DNA of 64,000 nt, from the NCBI RefSeq assembly GCF_026870175.2, contig NZ_CP113977.2:558001-622000 (forward strand). The letters are read 5' to 3'. This DNA comes from Flavobacterium aestivum. Lineage in GTDB: Bacteria > Bacteroidota > Bacteroidia > Flavobacteriales > Flavobacteriaceae. The translations under genes were made by a program, and so were the position numbers. Position 1 is the stretch's first letter. Every line of letters begins with the position of its first letter. Positions 26,626 to 35,352 of this stretch are shown piece by piece. The notes under the pieces were generated by a model that saw only the letters and a list, made by a program, of their open reading frames with translations, was not told the origin of the DNA and made no database searches.

Positions 26626-28587
26626 ATGAGAACCACTAAACAAAAGATCCTCCTAACTTCCAAAATTATTGGAGTAGTTTTCATTCTTCTCATTATTGGT
26701 TTTCTCGTGTTTAGAAACGAATTGCTAAATCAAGCCATTGATAAAGTTTCGACTACCATGAATCTGGAATACAACAGTTCTTTTGTCATAAAAAAAGCTT
26801 CTTTTAATGGACTTTCCGGAATAGAACTGGAAGAAATAACCTTAGCACCAAAAAATTTGGACACGCTTTTTAAAATTCAAAAAATAAAAACAAGCGTCAA
26901 TTTATTGCATTTATTCATTGGTGATGTTCAACTCGGGACTCTAGAAATCAAAAATGGAAATGTCCTGTTAACTAAAAAAGGTAATGTCAAGAATTTTGGT
27001 GCCTTCTTGAAAAAAGACAAAAACGAACCAAAAACAACTAAAAAAAGAGATTATGCGGAATTTGCCTATCGCATCATTACTAAAATTCTCAATTTGGTTC
27101 CAACAGACATGACCCTTGACAATTTAGTTTTCAAACTAGACGATAATGGAAAAAAGGCAACTATTAACATCAAAAAACTAACCTTATTTAAAAGCAAATT
27201 AGAATCTTCTATAGATGTACAAACCAATACTTTTACACAAAGATGGAGAATAAATGGTTTTGCTGACCCAAGAAATAAAAAAGGTGACATCCGATTTTTC
27301 AATATAGATACTGGTGCCATCAAAGTTCCATATTTTGACGAACGTTATAATCTAAAAGCCAGTTTTGACTCAATTAGATTAAAAGTTCAAAACATCGACA
27401 TGAGTCATGGAGAATTGCATCTAGATGGTTTCACCTCGATTACGAACCTAAAAATGAACCATAAACGAATTGCCAATAAAGATGTAGTCATCAAAAACGC
27501 AAGATTTGATTATCGTTTCTTGTTGGGGTCTGATTTCATTTCTATAGATAGTAGTTCAACTATCCAATTCAATAAAATCAAATTACATCCTTACTTATCC
27601 TATAACACCGAAAAAGATACGGTTTATAAACTCAAAGTTGCTATCCCGAAAATGAGAGCTCAAGATTTCATCACTTCTCTTCCTGATGGATTGTTTACCC
27701 ATTTTCAAGGTATGGAAGCTACTGGAGGTTTTGATTATAAATTGGATTTCATGTTCAATAAAAACAAACCGAATACCATTGTTTTCAAGAGTAACATAAA
27801 CAAACAAAATCTAAACATAATCAAATACGGAAATATTGATCTAGCCAAACTAAACGGAGAATTCACTTATCGAGCAATTGATAATGGCGTGCCTCAACGT
27901 CCAATATTTGTTGGCTCAAGCAATCCGTATTACACGCCTTTCGATCAAATTTCGCCATATTTACAAAAATGTGTTTTGACCTCAGAAGATCCGTCTTTTA
28001 TGTCACATCACGGTTTTATAAACGAAGCCTTCAAACAATCTATTCTTAAAAACATTCGTACCAAAAAGTTTTCTCGCGGAGCGAGTACCATAAGTATGCA
28101 ATTGGTCAAAAATGTATTCCTTACCAGAGAAAAAACCTTATCGAGAAAACTGGAAGAAATCCTTTTGGTATACATCATAGAAAACAACCGAATCACGAGC
28201 AAACAACGTATGCTGGAGGTTTATTTCAACATTATCGAATGGGGTCCAAATGTATATGGAATAGGTGAAGCTGCGGAATTTTATTTCCAGAAAAAACCAG
28301 CCGATCTAAATGTACGCGAATGTTTATATCTAGCAACAATTATCCCAAAACCAAAGAAATTCATGTGGCAATTTGATCAGGAAGGTTTGCAAAAATCTTA
28401 TGCAACCAAACAACAGGCATTCTTGAGAAACCTCATGTTCCGCCGCGGGTTGTTAGTTCCTGAAGATACAATAGGTCTGTCGGCTCCAGTAACGCTTACA
28501 GGACGTGCACATTCCTTATTGAACATCAAAGTGAAGGATACAACTGTTATTGATTCTATAGCAGTTAAAGAAGAGTTTGATTTTTAA
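26626..28587 (+). CDS. Membrane protein with C-terminal GT51 peptidoglycan transglycosylase domain
   Basis: This 653-residue protein has one N-terminal membrane helix (about 12-29). A long beta-rich region (about 45-410) resembles AsmA/TamB-type bridge proteins, with ASFNGLSGIELEEI and repeated short strands. A GT51 lysozyme-like transglycosylase domain spans about 430-590. Catalytic Glu454 is in LTSEDPSFMSHHG, GASTISMQLVKN follows, and the second Glu531 is in MLEVYFNIIEWG. There is no penicillin-binding transpeptidase domain, so this is not a standard PBP1. It would polymerise glycan strands from lipid II outside the inner membrane. The AsmA-like label is an inference from strand pattern; the GT51 call is firm. 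Confidence 0.85.
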   Translation: MRTTKQKILLTSKIIGVVFILLIIGFLVFRNELLNQAIDKVSTTMNLEYNSSFVIKKASFNGLSGIELEEITLAPKNLDTLFKIQKIKTSVNLLHLFIGDVQLGTLEIKNGNVLLTKKGNVKNFGAFLKKDKNEPKTTKKRDYAEFAYRIITKILNLVPTDMTLDNLVFKLDDNGKKATINIKKLTLFKSKLESSIDVQTNTFTQRWRINGFADPRNKKGDIRFFNIDTGAIKVPYFDERYNLKASFDSIRLKVQNIDMSHGELHLDGFTSITNLKMNHKRIANKDVVIKNARFDYRFLLGSDFISIDSSSTIQFNKIKLHPYLSYNTEKDTVYKLKVAIPKMRAQDFITSLPDGLFTHFQGMEATGGFDYKLDFMFNKNKPNTIVFKSNINKQNLNIIKYGNIDLAKLNGEFTYRAIDNGVPQRPIFVGSSNPYYTPFDQISPYLQKCVLTSEDPSFMSHHGFINEAFKQSILKNIRTKKFSRGASTISMQLVKNVFLTREKTLSRKLEEILLVYIIENNRITSKQRMLEVYFNIIEWGPNVYGIGEAAEFYFQKKPADLNVRECLYLATIIPKPKKFMWQFDQEGLQKSYATKQQAFLRNLMFRRGLLVPEDTIGLSAPVTLTGRAHSLLNIKVKDTTVIDSIAVKEEFDF

Positions 28588-28594
28588 AATAATA

Positions 28595-28690
28595 TTACAC
28601 AAAGACACACGAAGAAGAACAGGAAGTCACACAAAGAACTTTTTTAAAACTTAAAAAAACTTTGTGGATCTCTGTGCCGCTTTTGCACGT
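28595..28690. repeat. Inverted CACAAAG element after the GT51 gene
   Basis: CACAAAG, CACGAAG and CACAAAG in the left arm (28595-28640) face CTTTGTG and CTCTGTG in the right arm (28660-28690). It starts 8 nt past the stop of the GT51 gene and lies in the convergent spacer before the LytTR regulator. Confidence 0.65.
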
Positions 28691-28728
28691 CTTCTCGAAA
28701 TGTTTTTTAAACTGTTTTTATCAATTAA

Positions 28729-29475
28729 CTATTTAAAATTCTTCAGGAAATCCTCTTTATACGTTGGAGAAACCTCAATTTCTGTGGTGTCATTCAAGGT
28801 GATAATACCGCCTTTGTTATACGATTTCACACAGTTCAAATTGATAATATGGGATTTGTGAACGCGTATAAAAGGCAAGGGTAAGATTTCTGAAAAGTGT
28901 TTCAAAAAGCGGCATACCATTTTTTTATCTCCGTTATGAAGATACAAGTCGGTGAAATTACCATTGCCCCGAAGACGAACTATTTCCTCCATTTTTACAA
29001 CTTCAAAACCTTCAAGTGTTGGCAAAATCACCTGTTGCTTTTCGGGTTTAGCTTCCTGAAAATTGGCAACAATTATCTTATTCCTATTAAAAATCTCGTG
29101 ATTAAGGATTTGATGGTGCACTTTATTTACCGCAACAATTAATTCTTCAATACTGATGGGTTTTAGCAAATAATACGCTGCACTCTGATTTAAAGCTCTC
29201 AAAGAATATTCCGAAAAAGCCGTTACAAAAATAGTCTCAAAATGCAAATCTTTACAGGCTTCTAAAACATCAAAAGCATTCCCGAAAGGCATTTCGACAT
29301 CCAGGAAAACCAACTGTGGTTGCAATTCATGCAACAAAGGAACTGCTTCTTTTATGTTTTGTGCTTCGCCAATGACCTCAACTTGCGGACAATACTTGCT
29401 CAAATAATTCTTGAGTACTTCACGAGCCGCCAATTCGTCTTCGACAATAACACTTTTTATCTTTTGAAAATTCAT
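28729..29475 (-). CDS. LytTR-type response regulator
   Basis: This 248-residue regulator has a receiver domain (about 6-120: acidic EDE near 12-14, phospho-acceptor Asp59 in VFLDVEMPFGN, Lys in LLKPIS). A LytTR DNA-binding domain covers about 145-245 (RLRGNGNFTDLYLHNG, FIRVHKSHIINL, IEVSPTYKE). Its start overlaps the end of the histidine kinase gene by 4 nt (ATGA type), so the two form a LytS/LytR-like pair. LytTR regulators of this type bind paired direct repeats upstream of their targets. None is obvious next to this pair. Confidence 0.93.
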   Translation of the reverse strand: MNFQKIKSVIVEDELAAREVLKNYLSKYCPQVEVIGEAQNIKEAVPLLHELQPQLVFLDVEMPFGNAFDVLEACKDLHFETIFVTAFSEYSLRALNQSAAYYLLKPISIEELIVAVNKVHHQILNHEIFNRNKIIVANFQEAKPEKQQVILPTLEGFEVVKMEEIVRLRGNGNFTDLYLHNGDKKMVCRFLKHFSEILPLPFIRVHKSHIINLNCVKSYNKGGIITLNDTTEIEVSPTYKEDFLKNFK

Positions 29476-31292
29476 CCTATTTTATCAATTAATGGAAAAA
29501 TAATTTCGACTACCGTTCCTGTTTCTGGAAGAGCTTTCTCCGAAATTTGAAAAACAATATTCTTTTTGTACAGCTCATTAAGCAAACTAATACGCTCTTT
29601 CGTATTACTCATTCCCCGCGATTGATGCGCTTTTTGATTAGTCGTTTTCAGCTCTTGGCTTTTGGCTAAACCAATTCCGTTGTCTTCAATACGGACCACC
29701 ACTTTCTCATTCGTTAATTGAACTTGCAATTGTAATAATCCTTTGGCTTCCAAATAACGCAAACCATGCCAGATAGAATTCTCTAAATGTGGCTGAATAA
29801 TCATATTTGGCACCATAGTCCTTTCTGAATCCAATTCTGGATCAACACTAATCTTGAAATCAAACTTATCATGAAAACGCAAATGTTCCAATTCTAAATA
29901 CTTTTTCAATTGCTCCAATTCGTTATCCAATGTAACGAAATCCTTGTTGGAATTCTCCATCGTATTTCGCATCAAATTAGAGTAGGAAGTCAAGTATTTA
30001 TTGGCTTCCCGCTCTTTATTTTCGGCTATAAACTGGTTAACACTATTAAGGCTGTTGAAAATAAAATGCGGATTCATTTCCCTACGCAACGATTGCAATG
30101 CTATTTCTTTATTTTTTGTTTTAATGGAAAAAAGCGTTTTTACAATCCATGAAAACAGCAATAAAAGCAAGGCTATTGAACCCAAAAGAAAATAATTAAA
30201 AGTGTTTTTCTTTGTAATTAGCTCATCCTTCAACAATTTTTCCTTTTCTAATTGACGAATTTTATCTTCACTAACCTGGAATGTTTTGGCATCAATCAGA
30301 GTCGTATCAGATTGTATTAATTGATCAAAATTTTGAAGAAATTGGTTATATAATTCCAAACTTTCTTTGTTATTCCCCTTTTCATTGTAATACTGAGTCA
30401 AAGAGGTCAAGCTCTTTTTGGCTTCGGCTGAATTTCCTTTTTGTAGTGCCAAAGTAAAAGCTTCTTTCAAAGCTGTGATGGCTTTGTTTGGTTCTTCTTT
30501 TTTGAAATAAAGAGTAGACAACGATTGTAATTGCTTGATTTGAGTAGTAAAATCCTGTTTGGTTTTGGCTTCCGCCAAAAGCTTTTCGTTAATACCAATT
30601 GCTTTGTCAAACTGGTTATCTGAAGCATACACTTTGGCAATTTCGTTATTAATTTTAATAATGGTTGCCGGCTTTCCTTTTGCATAAGCGAGTGCTTGAT
30701 TGTAACTTTCTATAGCAACTTCCTTATTTTTTTGCTGAAGCGAGTTTTCGGCCTTTTTCACATATGCATCCGAAACCTCATCTTTTTTATTTTCCTTTTT
30801 GAGCAACTCTATATTCGAATCAACATAACCTGCTTGAGCTATGGGACTTGCTACAGAACGCAACCTATTGGCATCATTAGCATTTATTTTCTCTAGGCTT
30901 TTATCCTCGGCAATAGCACCTGCCACTTCATAATTCTTAATCGCCGATTCATAATTTTTTTGGGATTCCTGTACTTTGGCTAGACTTCTGGTTACACGGG
31001 TTTTATCATCTACCAATTTTAATTTGGTGTAGCTCGTAATTGCTTTTTTAAAATACTCTTCGGCTTTAGCATTATCTCCCTTATTTAGAAACTCATTAGC
31101 CAATCGCTCATAGTTTTGAGCAATCTGAGTTTCGTCATTATTGTCCAAAGATTTTTTCAAATCATTAGTCACCTTACGCATCTTAGAAGCAGGCATGGCT
31201 TTACTTTTGGATATAGTATCCTGTGCCACTGCTCCAAAAGGAAACAATAACAAGGAGAGAAGGAAGTAGAAATATATTGTTAGTAAGCGCAT
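29472..31292 (-). CDS. TPR-containing sensor histidine kinase (LytS-like, His_kinase family)
   Basis: This 606-residue kinase has a signal peptide (1-23, AVAQ) and periplasmic TPR repeats at about 50-330 (DNAKAEEYFKKAITSYTKL, KNYESAIKNYEVAGAI, NKAITALKEAF). A coiled segment is followed by a membrane helix at about 368-390 and the kinase core. The phospho-acceptor motif is MNPHFIFNSLNS (His409), with the ATPase region around IIQPHLENSIWHGL and VRIEDNGIGL. This is the usual Bacteroidota partner of a LytTR regulator. A CTAAG array (31304-31335) ends 11 nt before its ATG. Confidence 0.92.
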   Translation of the reverse strand: MRLLTIYFYFLLSLLLFPFGAVAQDTISKSKAMPASKMRKVTNDLKKSLDNNDETQIAQNYERLANEFLNKGDNAKAEEYFKKAITSYTKLKLVDDKTRVTRSLAKVQESQKNYESAIKNYEVAGAIAEDKSLEKINANDANRLRSVASPIAQAGYVDSNIELLKKENKKDEVSDAYVKKAENSLQQKNKEVAIESYNQALAYAKGKPATIIKINNEIAKVYASDNQFDKAIGINEKLLAEAKTKQDFTTQIKQLQSLSTLYFKKEEPNKAITALKEAFTLALQKGNSAEAKKSLTSLTQYYNEKGNNKESLELYNQFLQNFDQLIQSDTTLIDAKTFQVSEDKIRQLEKEKLLKDELITKKNTFNYFLLGSIALLLLLFSWIVKTLFSIKTKNKEIALQSLRREMNPHFIFNSLNSVNQFIAENKEREANKYLTSYSNLMRNTMENSNKDFVTLDNELEQLKKYLELEHLRFHDKFDFKISVDPELDSERTMVPNMIIQPHLENSIWHGLRYLEAKGLLQLQVQLTNEKVVVRIEDNGIGLAKSQELKTTNQKAHQSRGMSNTKERISLLNELYKKNIVFQISEKALPETGTVVEIIFPLIDKIG

Positions 31293-31303
31293 TTTTTAAG
31301 TTT

Positions 31304-31335
31304 CTAAGGCACTAAGAATCTAAGTTACTAAGATT
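31304..31335. repeat. Four-unit CTAAG array, exact 8-nt period
   Basis: CTAAGGCA, CTAAGAAT, CTAAGTTA and CTAAGATT run without gaps in 8-nt register. The array ends 11 nt before the kinase start codon. Its inverse complement recurs at 31512-31543. Confidence 0.85.
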
Positions 31336-31391
31336 CTTGTTGGATTAATAATAATTTGAAGCGGAAACATTTGGCATTCTTGCAAACATTA

Positions 31392-31461
31392 GGTCCCGCT
31401 TTCCGTTACAATCTCTTGTACTGAACCACAGTACAAGAGGATTTCCACTTCAATCGGGGCT
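31392..31461. repeat. REP-like two-stem hairpin element
   Basis: The inner stem is perfect over 11 bp (CTCTTGTACTG, 31413-31423, with CAGTACAAGAG, 31429-31439; loop AACCA). An outer stem of about 7 bp pairs 31392-31398 with 31455-31461 (CCCG with CGGG plus wobbles). The two internal strands are direct repeats of the form TTTCCnnnnCAATC. Confidence 0.75.
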
Positions 31462-31511
31462 AAGGAGAAAAATTAGGTTTTTTTGCCGGCATTAAAAAGC
31501 AAAAAAACTTT

Positions 31512-31543
31512 GAATCTTAGCAACTCAGCCACTTAGTTACTTT
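31512..31543. repeat. Inverted partner CTTAG array, 8-nt period
   Basis: AATCTTAG, CAACTCAG, CCACTTAG and TTACTTTA keep 8-nt register and approximate the reverse complement of the array at 31304-31335. Together the two arrays frame the hairpin element. Confidence 0.75.
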
Positions 31544-31683
31544 AATAAAACAAAGTAAAGTATTTTTAATTCCTTTTACAACTCGTTTCACCAAGTGGGA
31601 AACCCGTTTCACCATTTCTTCAAAAAAGGTGCTCTTTAAGTTTTTAAGTTTGGTCTATAATCAACTCTTAAAAACTAGAAATC

Positions 31684-32844
31684 ATGAAATCGACTCTATT
31701 AATCACAGCACTTTTGGCAACGACATTCTCTTTTGCAAGTTGCAATTCTTCAAATGCGAAACCTATAAAAAACACAAGAATAGAAAATCCTAAAGCAAAT
31801 GAAAACAACAAAATTCAAGTCGCGCTTTTATTAGATACTTCCAATAGTATGGATGGATTAATCGATCAAGCCAAATCTAGACTTTGGAACATTGTAAACA
31901 CTTTGACTACGCTTAAATATTCTGGTAAAACTCCCGATATCGAAATTGCTTTGTATGAATATGGTAATGACGGATTAGCGCATCAATCCAATTATATTAG
32001 ACAAGTTACACCGCTTACTACCGACTTGGATTTGATTTCCGAAAAATTATTCTCTTTAAGAACCAATGGTGGTAATGAATATTGTGGTGCAGTAATTCAA
32101 GATGCCACAAAGAAATTACAATGGGAAAAAGCAAGCAATAATATGAAACTCATCTATATTGCAGGAAACGAGGCTTTCAACCAAGGCGGAATAAACTATA
32201 AAGAAGCCATAAGTGATGCAATGAAAAATGATATTTATGTGAATACTATTTTTTGCGGAAGCAGCTCAGAAGGCATTAACTCCTTTTGGAAAGACGGTGC
32301 CGATTATGGAAAAGGAAAATACTTTAACATTGACTCTAACCAATCTGTGCAATACGTGTCAACGCCATATGACGATCAAATATCCAAATGCAATCTAAAG
32401 ATAAATGACACCTATATTGGCTATGGAGCAAAAGGTTCTTCTAAAAAAATGAACCAAGAAGCTCAAGACAAAAATGCACAGGGTGTATCTGCTGCTAATT
32501 ATGCCGAGCGTGCTGTAAGTAAATCTAAAGCGGTGTACAAAAATGATAGCTGGGACTTAGTGGATCGAGTAAAAGAAGACCCTAAAGCCATAGCAAAAAT
32601 TAAAAAAGAAGAACTACCAGCTGAGCTTCAAAACAAATCTGAAGCCGAAGTAGAAATGATTGTTACCCAAAAAACAAAAGAAAGAGAAATGATTCAAAAA
32701 GAAATTGGGGATTTGGCCAAAAAACGTCAACAATATATTGATGCCGAAGCTAAAAAAACAAAATCACAAGACGATTTGGGGAATGCCATAAATACATCTA
32801 TCGTGGCTTTGGCAAAAGCCAAAGGTTATACCGTAGAAAAATAA
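31684..32844 (+). CDS. VWA-domain lipoprotein
   Basis: This 386-residue lipoprotein has a lipobox ending at Cys20 (FSFASC). A von Willebrand factor A domain covers about 43-235, with an intact MIDAS start DTSNS (51-55) and the GGNEYCGAVI segment. A long charged helical region follows (about 270-380, KKEELPAELQNKSEAEVEM and KEIGDLAKKRQQYIDAEAKK). VWA domains bind metal and protein partners. A periplasmic location is likely. It is followed after 10 nt by an L,D-transpeptidase-like lipoprotein and then a DUF4139 protein, which suggests an envelope complex. That is inference. Confidence 0.85.
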   Translation: MKSTLLITALLATTFSFASCNSSNAKPIKNTRIENPKANENNKIQVALLLDTSNSMDGLIDQAKSRLWNIVNTLTTLKYSGKTPDIEIALYEYGNDGLAHQSNYIRQVTPLTTDLDLISEKLFSLRTNGGNEYCGAVIQDATKKLQWEKASNNMKLIYIAGNEAFNQGGINYKEAISDAMKNDIYVNTIFCGSSSEGINSFWKDGADYGKGKYFNIDSNQSVQYVSTPYDDQISKCNLKINDTYIGYGAKGSSKKMNQEAQDKNAQGVSAANYAERAVSKSKAVYKNDSWDLVDRVKEDPKAIAKIKKEELPAELQNKSEAEVEMIVTQKTKEREMIQKEIGDLAKKRQQYIDAEAKKTKSQDDLGNAINTSIVALAKAKGYTVEK

Positions 32845-32854
32845 ACATTCATAT

Positions 32855-33460
32855 ATGAGAAAAGCATTCTTCTTTCTGATTTTTATTGGAGTTTTTTGTT
32901 CCAGTCTAAATTGCATGAATAAAAAAGACAATAAAACATTCCCTAAAACTTCAAAAGAAAAACTAGAAAGTCAAATCATTGAAGTTAAAAAGCTTGTAAA
33001 TGGCAATTCAAAATACAATGCAGAAATTGGCTTTTTTATAGATATGAAAATTGCATCTGGAAAAAATCGGTTTTTTATATATGATTTAAAAAACAACAAA
33101 TTACTTGACAAAGGACTAGTGGGTCACGGTTCCGGTTCAGAAACCGGAATTCCGGGAAAGCTAAAATTTAGCAATACTAAGAACTCACTTTGTACTTCAT
33201 TAGGAAAATATTCCATTGGCTATTCCTATAAAGGCATATTTGGAAAAGCATATAAATTATATGGTTTAGACAAGACTAACAGTAATGCTTTTGATAGAAA
33301 TATAGTTTTGCATAAATATTTTGATATACCATTTGAAGAACAAGAAAACGAAATTTGCAACAGTTATGGATGCCCAATGGTTAATGAAAGATTTTTTGGC
33401 GTACTTGAAAAAATAATAGACAACTCAAAAAAGAAAATCATTCTTACTATATACTATTGA
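32855..33460 (+). CDS. L,D-transpeptidase-like lipoprotein (YkuD-related)
   Basis: This 201-residue protein has a hydrophobic leader with possible lipidation at Cys15 or Cys20. A murein L,D-transpeptidase-type catalytic domain spans about 55-200. It keeps the YkuD-type signature: His153 in NIVLHKY and the catalytic Cys173 in NSYGCPMVNE. Typical members cross-link peptidoglycan stem peptides or attach proteins to them. It starts 10 nt after the VWA lipoprotein gene and is probably cotranscribed with it. Confidence 0.85.
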   Translation: MRKAFFFLIFIGVFCSSLNCMNKKDNKTFPKTSKEKLESQIIEVKKLVNGNSKYNAEIGFFIDMKIASGKNRFFIYDLKNNKLLDKGLVGHGSGSETGIPGKLKFSNTKNSLCTSLGKYSIGYSYKGIFGKAYKLYGLDKTNSNAFDRNIVLHKYFDIPFEEQENEICNSYGCPMVNERFFGVLEKIIDNSKKKIILTIYY

Positions 33461-33521
33461 AAGCCCACCGGAATTTTCGTTATTTGTAATGTTTACCATA
33501 TTAAAACTAAAACACCTACTT

Positions 33522-35159
33522 ATGTTTAAAAAAACAATACTATCCGCCTTTTTATTCGTTACTGCTTTGGCATTGGCACAAAAACCAATTTTCACGACTG
33601 CCAAAGTAAAAGCAGCAACAGTATATTTTAATGCTGCCGAGATTTCGCAAACCTCCACAGTAAATTTGCCATTGGGCACCAGCGAAATAGTGATCAAAAA
33701 CGTAGCTGTTGATCTAAATGAAAATTCGGTGCAAATAAGTGCACCAGCAACACTAACCGTTCTTTCTGTTCAGTTCACCAATGATTATGTTTCGGAATAT
33801 GAAATAGATCTAAAATCACCGGCACTAAAAAGAGTAAAAGACAGCATTGTTTTGGTACAGAAAGAGCTTCTAAAAGTGGGCAATTCTAAAAATTCCGAAG
33901 TCAAAACAATGGCACTTTTGGACAGAAACCAACAAGTTTCTGGAGTTAATTCTGGTTTGAATGTGATGGAATTAATGAAAATGGTTGATTATTATAAAAC
34001 CAAACAAACCGAAATTGCCAATACGATAAATACGTTAACCGAAAGAGAACAAAAACTGAATGAGATTCTTAAAAAACTAAACAACAAACTCGAAGTTGAT
34101 ACCAGCAAAGAAGAGAAAACCTCATCAGGAAAATTGATTGTACAGGTTATGAATAATTTGGCAGGAGCAGTTCCGTTAGACATAACTTATTTGTCAAATA
34201 GTGCTTCATGGGCACCTTTCTACGATTTGCGTACCGAAAGCGTAACCGCACCAATAAATATGATGTACAAAGCTCAAATAGTTCAAAACACAGGAGTCGA
34301 TTGGAAAAAAGTAAAACTAACTTTGTCCAGTGGTATTCCTAATCAAAACAATCAGGCTCCCTTGTTGAATACTTGGTTTTTGAATTACAGACAAAATGAA
34401 ATAGTGACTGCTGCTTATGGTATGAGACGTGAGAAAAAAGCAATGCAAGGAGTCGCTGGAAGTGTTAGAATGGACAATGAAGAAATGGCTCCAAAACCTA
34501 TAATGTTGGCAGAATCTTCTGTTTCAAACTATACCACTGTAGCCGAAAATCAACTAAATATCTCTTTTGATATTGATATTCCTTATGATATTTTATCCAA
34601 CGGAAAAGTACACAGTGTCTCGCTAAAAGAGATCAAACTTCCTGCCTCTTATAAATATTATGCAGTACCGAAAGCTGATAAAGATGCATTTTTGCTAGCT
34701 GAAATTGCTGATTACAGCAAATACAACTTACTAAGAGGTGAAGCCAATATCATTTTTGAAGGCATGTATGTAGGCAAAACATTTATAGAACCAAGTCAAA
34801 CCAGTGACACTTTGAGTTTGAGTATGGGACGTGACAAGAAAGTGACTATAAAACGAGAAAAAGTAGTGGATCAATCGGGTACCAAGTTTTTATCTTCCAA
34901 GAAAGAACAAACTTTTACCTTTGATATCTCTATTAGAAACAACAAAAAAGAGGCGATCGAAATGTTACTAAAAGACCAATATCCGCTAAGTTCTAATAAA
35001 GACATTGAAGTTGAATTATTACAAAGCGATAATGCAAAAGTAAACCTAGAAACAGGAATCCTCTCTTGGCAATTGCATATGAAACCGAATGAAACCAAGA
35101 AAATCAGGATTAGTTACAAAGTACGCTATCCTAAGGATCAAGTTATAGAAAACCTGTAA
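33522..35159 (+). CDS. DUF4139 / mucoidy inhibitor MuiA family protein
   Basis: From the ATG at 33522 the protein has 545 residues and a clean signal peptide (1-19, ALALAQ). An upstream start at 33489 would place extra residues before it and is less likely. An N-terminal DUF4140-like domain (about 25-120, AEISQTSTVNLPLG), a coiled-coil stretch (about 145-190) and the DUF4139 domain (about 215-545, SASWAPFYDLRTES, RISYKVRYPKDQ) are visible. The molecular role is unknown; the MuiA name comes from a mucoidy phenotype in E. coli. It follows the L,D-transpeptidase-like gene by 61 nt. Confidence 0.85.
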   Translation: MFKKTILSAFLFVTALALAQKPIFTTAKVKAATVYFNAAEISQTSTVNLPLGTSEIVIKNVAVDLNENSVQISAPATLTVLSVQFTNDYVSEYEIDLKSPALKRVKDSIVLVQKELLKVGNSKNSEVKTMALLDRNQQVSGVNSGLNVMELMKMVDYYKTKQTEIANTINTLTEREQKLNEILKKLNNKLEVDTSKEEKTSSGKLIVQVMNNLAGAVPLDITYLSNSASWAPFYDLRTESVTAPINMMYKAQIVQNTGVDWKKVKLTLSSGIPNQNNQAPLLNTWFLNYRQNEIVTAAYGMRREKKAMQGVAGSVRMDNEEMAPKPIMLAESSVSNYTTVAENQLNISFDIDIPYDILSNGKVHSVSLKEIKLPASYKYYAVPKADKDAFLLAEIADYSKYNLLRGEANIIFEGMYVGKTFIEPSQTSDTLSLSMGRDKKVTIKREKVVDQSGTKFLSSKKEQTFTFDISIRNNKKEAIEMLLKDQYPLSSNKDIEVELLQSDNAKVNLETGILSWQLHMKPNETKKIRISYKVRYPKDQVIENL

Positions 35160-35198
35160 ACCATATCATATATACAAGTATATAAAATGGACAAACTT

Positions 35199-35239
35199 AA
35201 AAAAGGATTCGCATTTTAATTAAAGCTGAATCCTTTTTT
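35199..35239 (+). terminator. Terminator after the DUF4139 gene
   Basis: A 12-bp stem (AAAAAAGGATTC, 35199-35210, with GAATCCTTTTTT, 35228-35239) ends in a T run on the plus strand, 40 nt past the DUF4139 stop. Confidence 0.85.
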
Positions 35240-35352
35240 TATAAAATCAAACAACTTCAAAAACGAGCAATATACCATTAATAAACAATAAGTTACACAT
35301 CAACAACGTTGTTTTATTCGTAAATTTGTGTCTATTTAAAAAACATTCGATT

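Larger units (their letters stand above)
31293..31683. other. Divergent intergenic region holding a nested repeat element
   Basis: This 391-nt spacer lies between the leftward kinase gene and the rightward VWA gene. It holds a four-unit CTAAG array (31304-31335), a structured hairpin element (31392-31461) and an inverted CTTAG array (31512-31543). A TAAGTTTG -7 box at 31645-31652 probably serves the VWA gene. Confidence 0.7.

Noticed and set aside
31304..31543. CRISPR-like array
   Set aside because: Units are 8 nt without unique spacers, and no cas gene is present.
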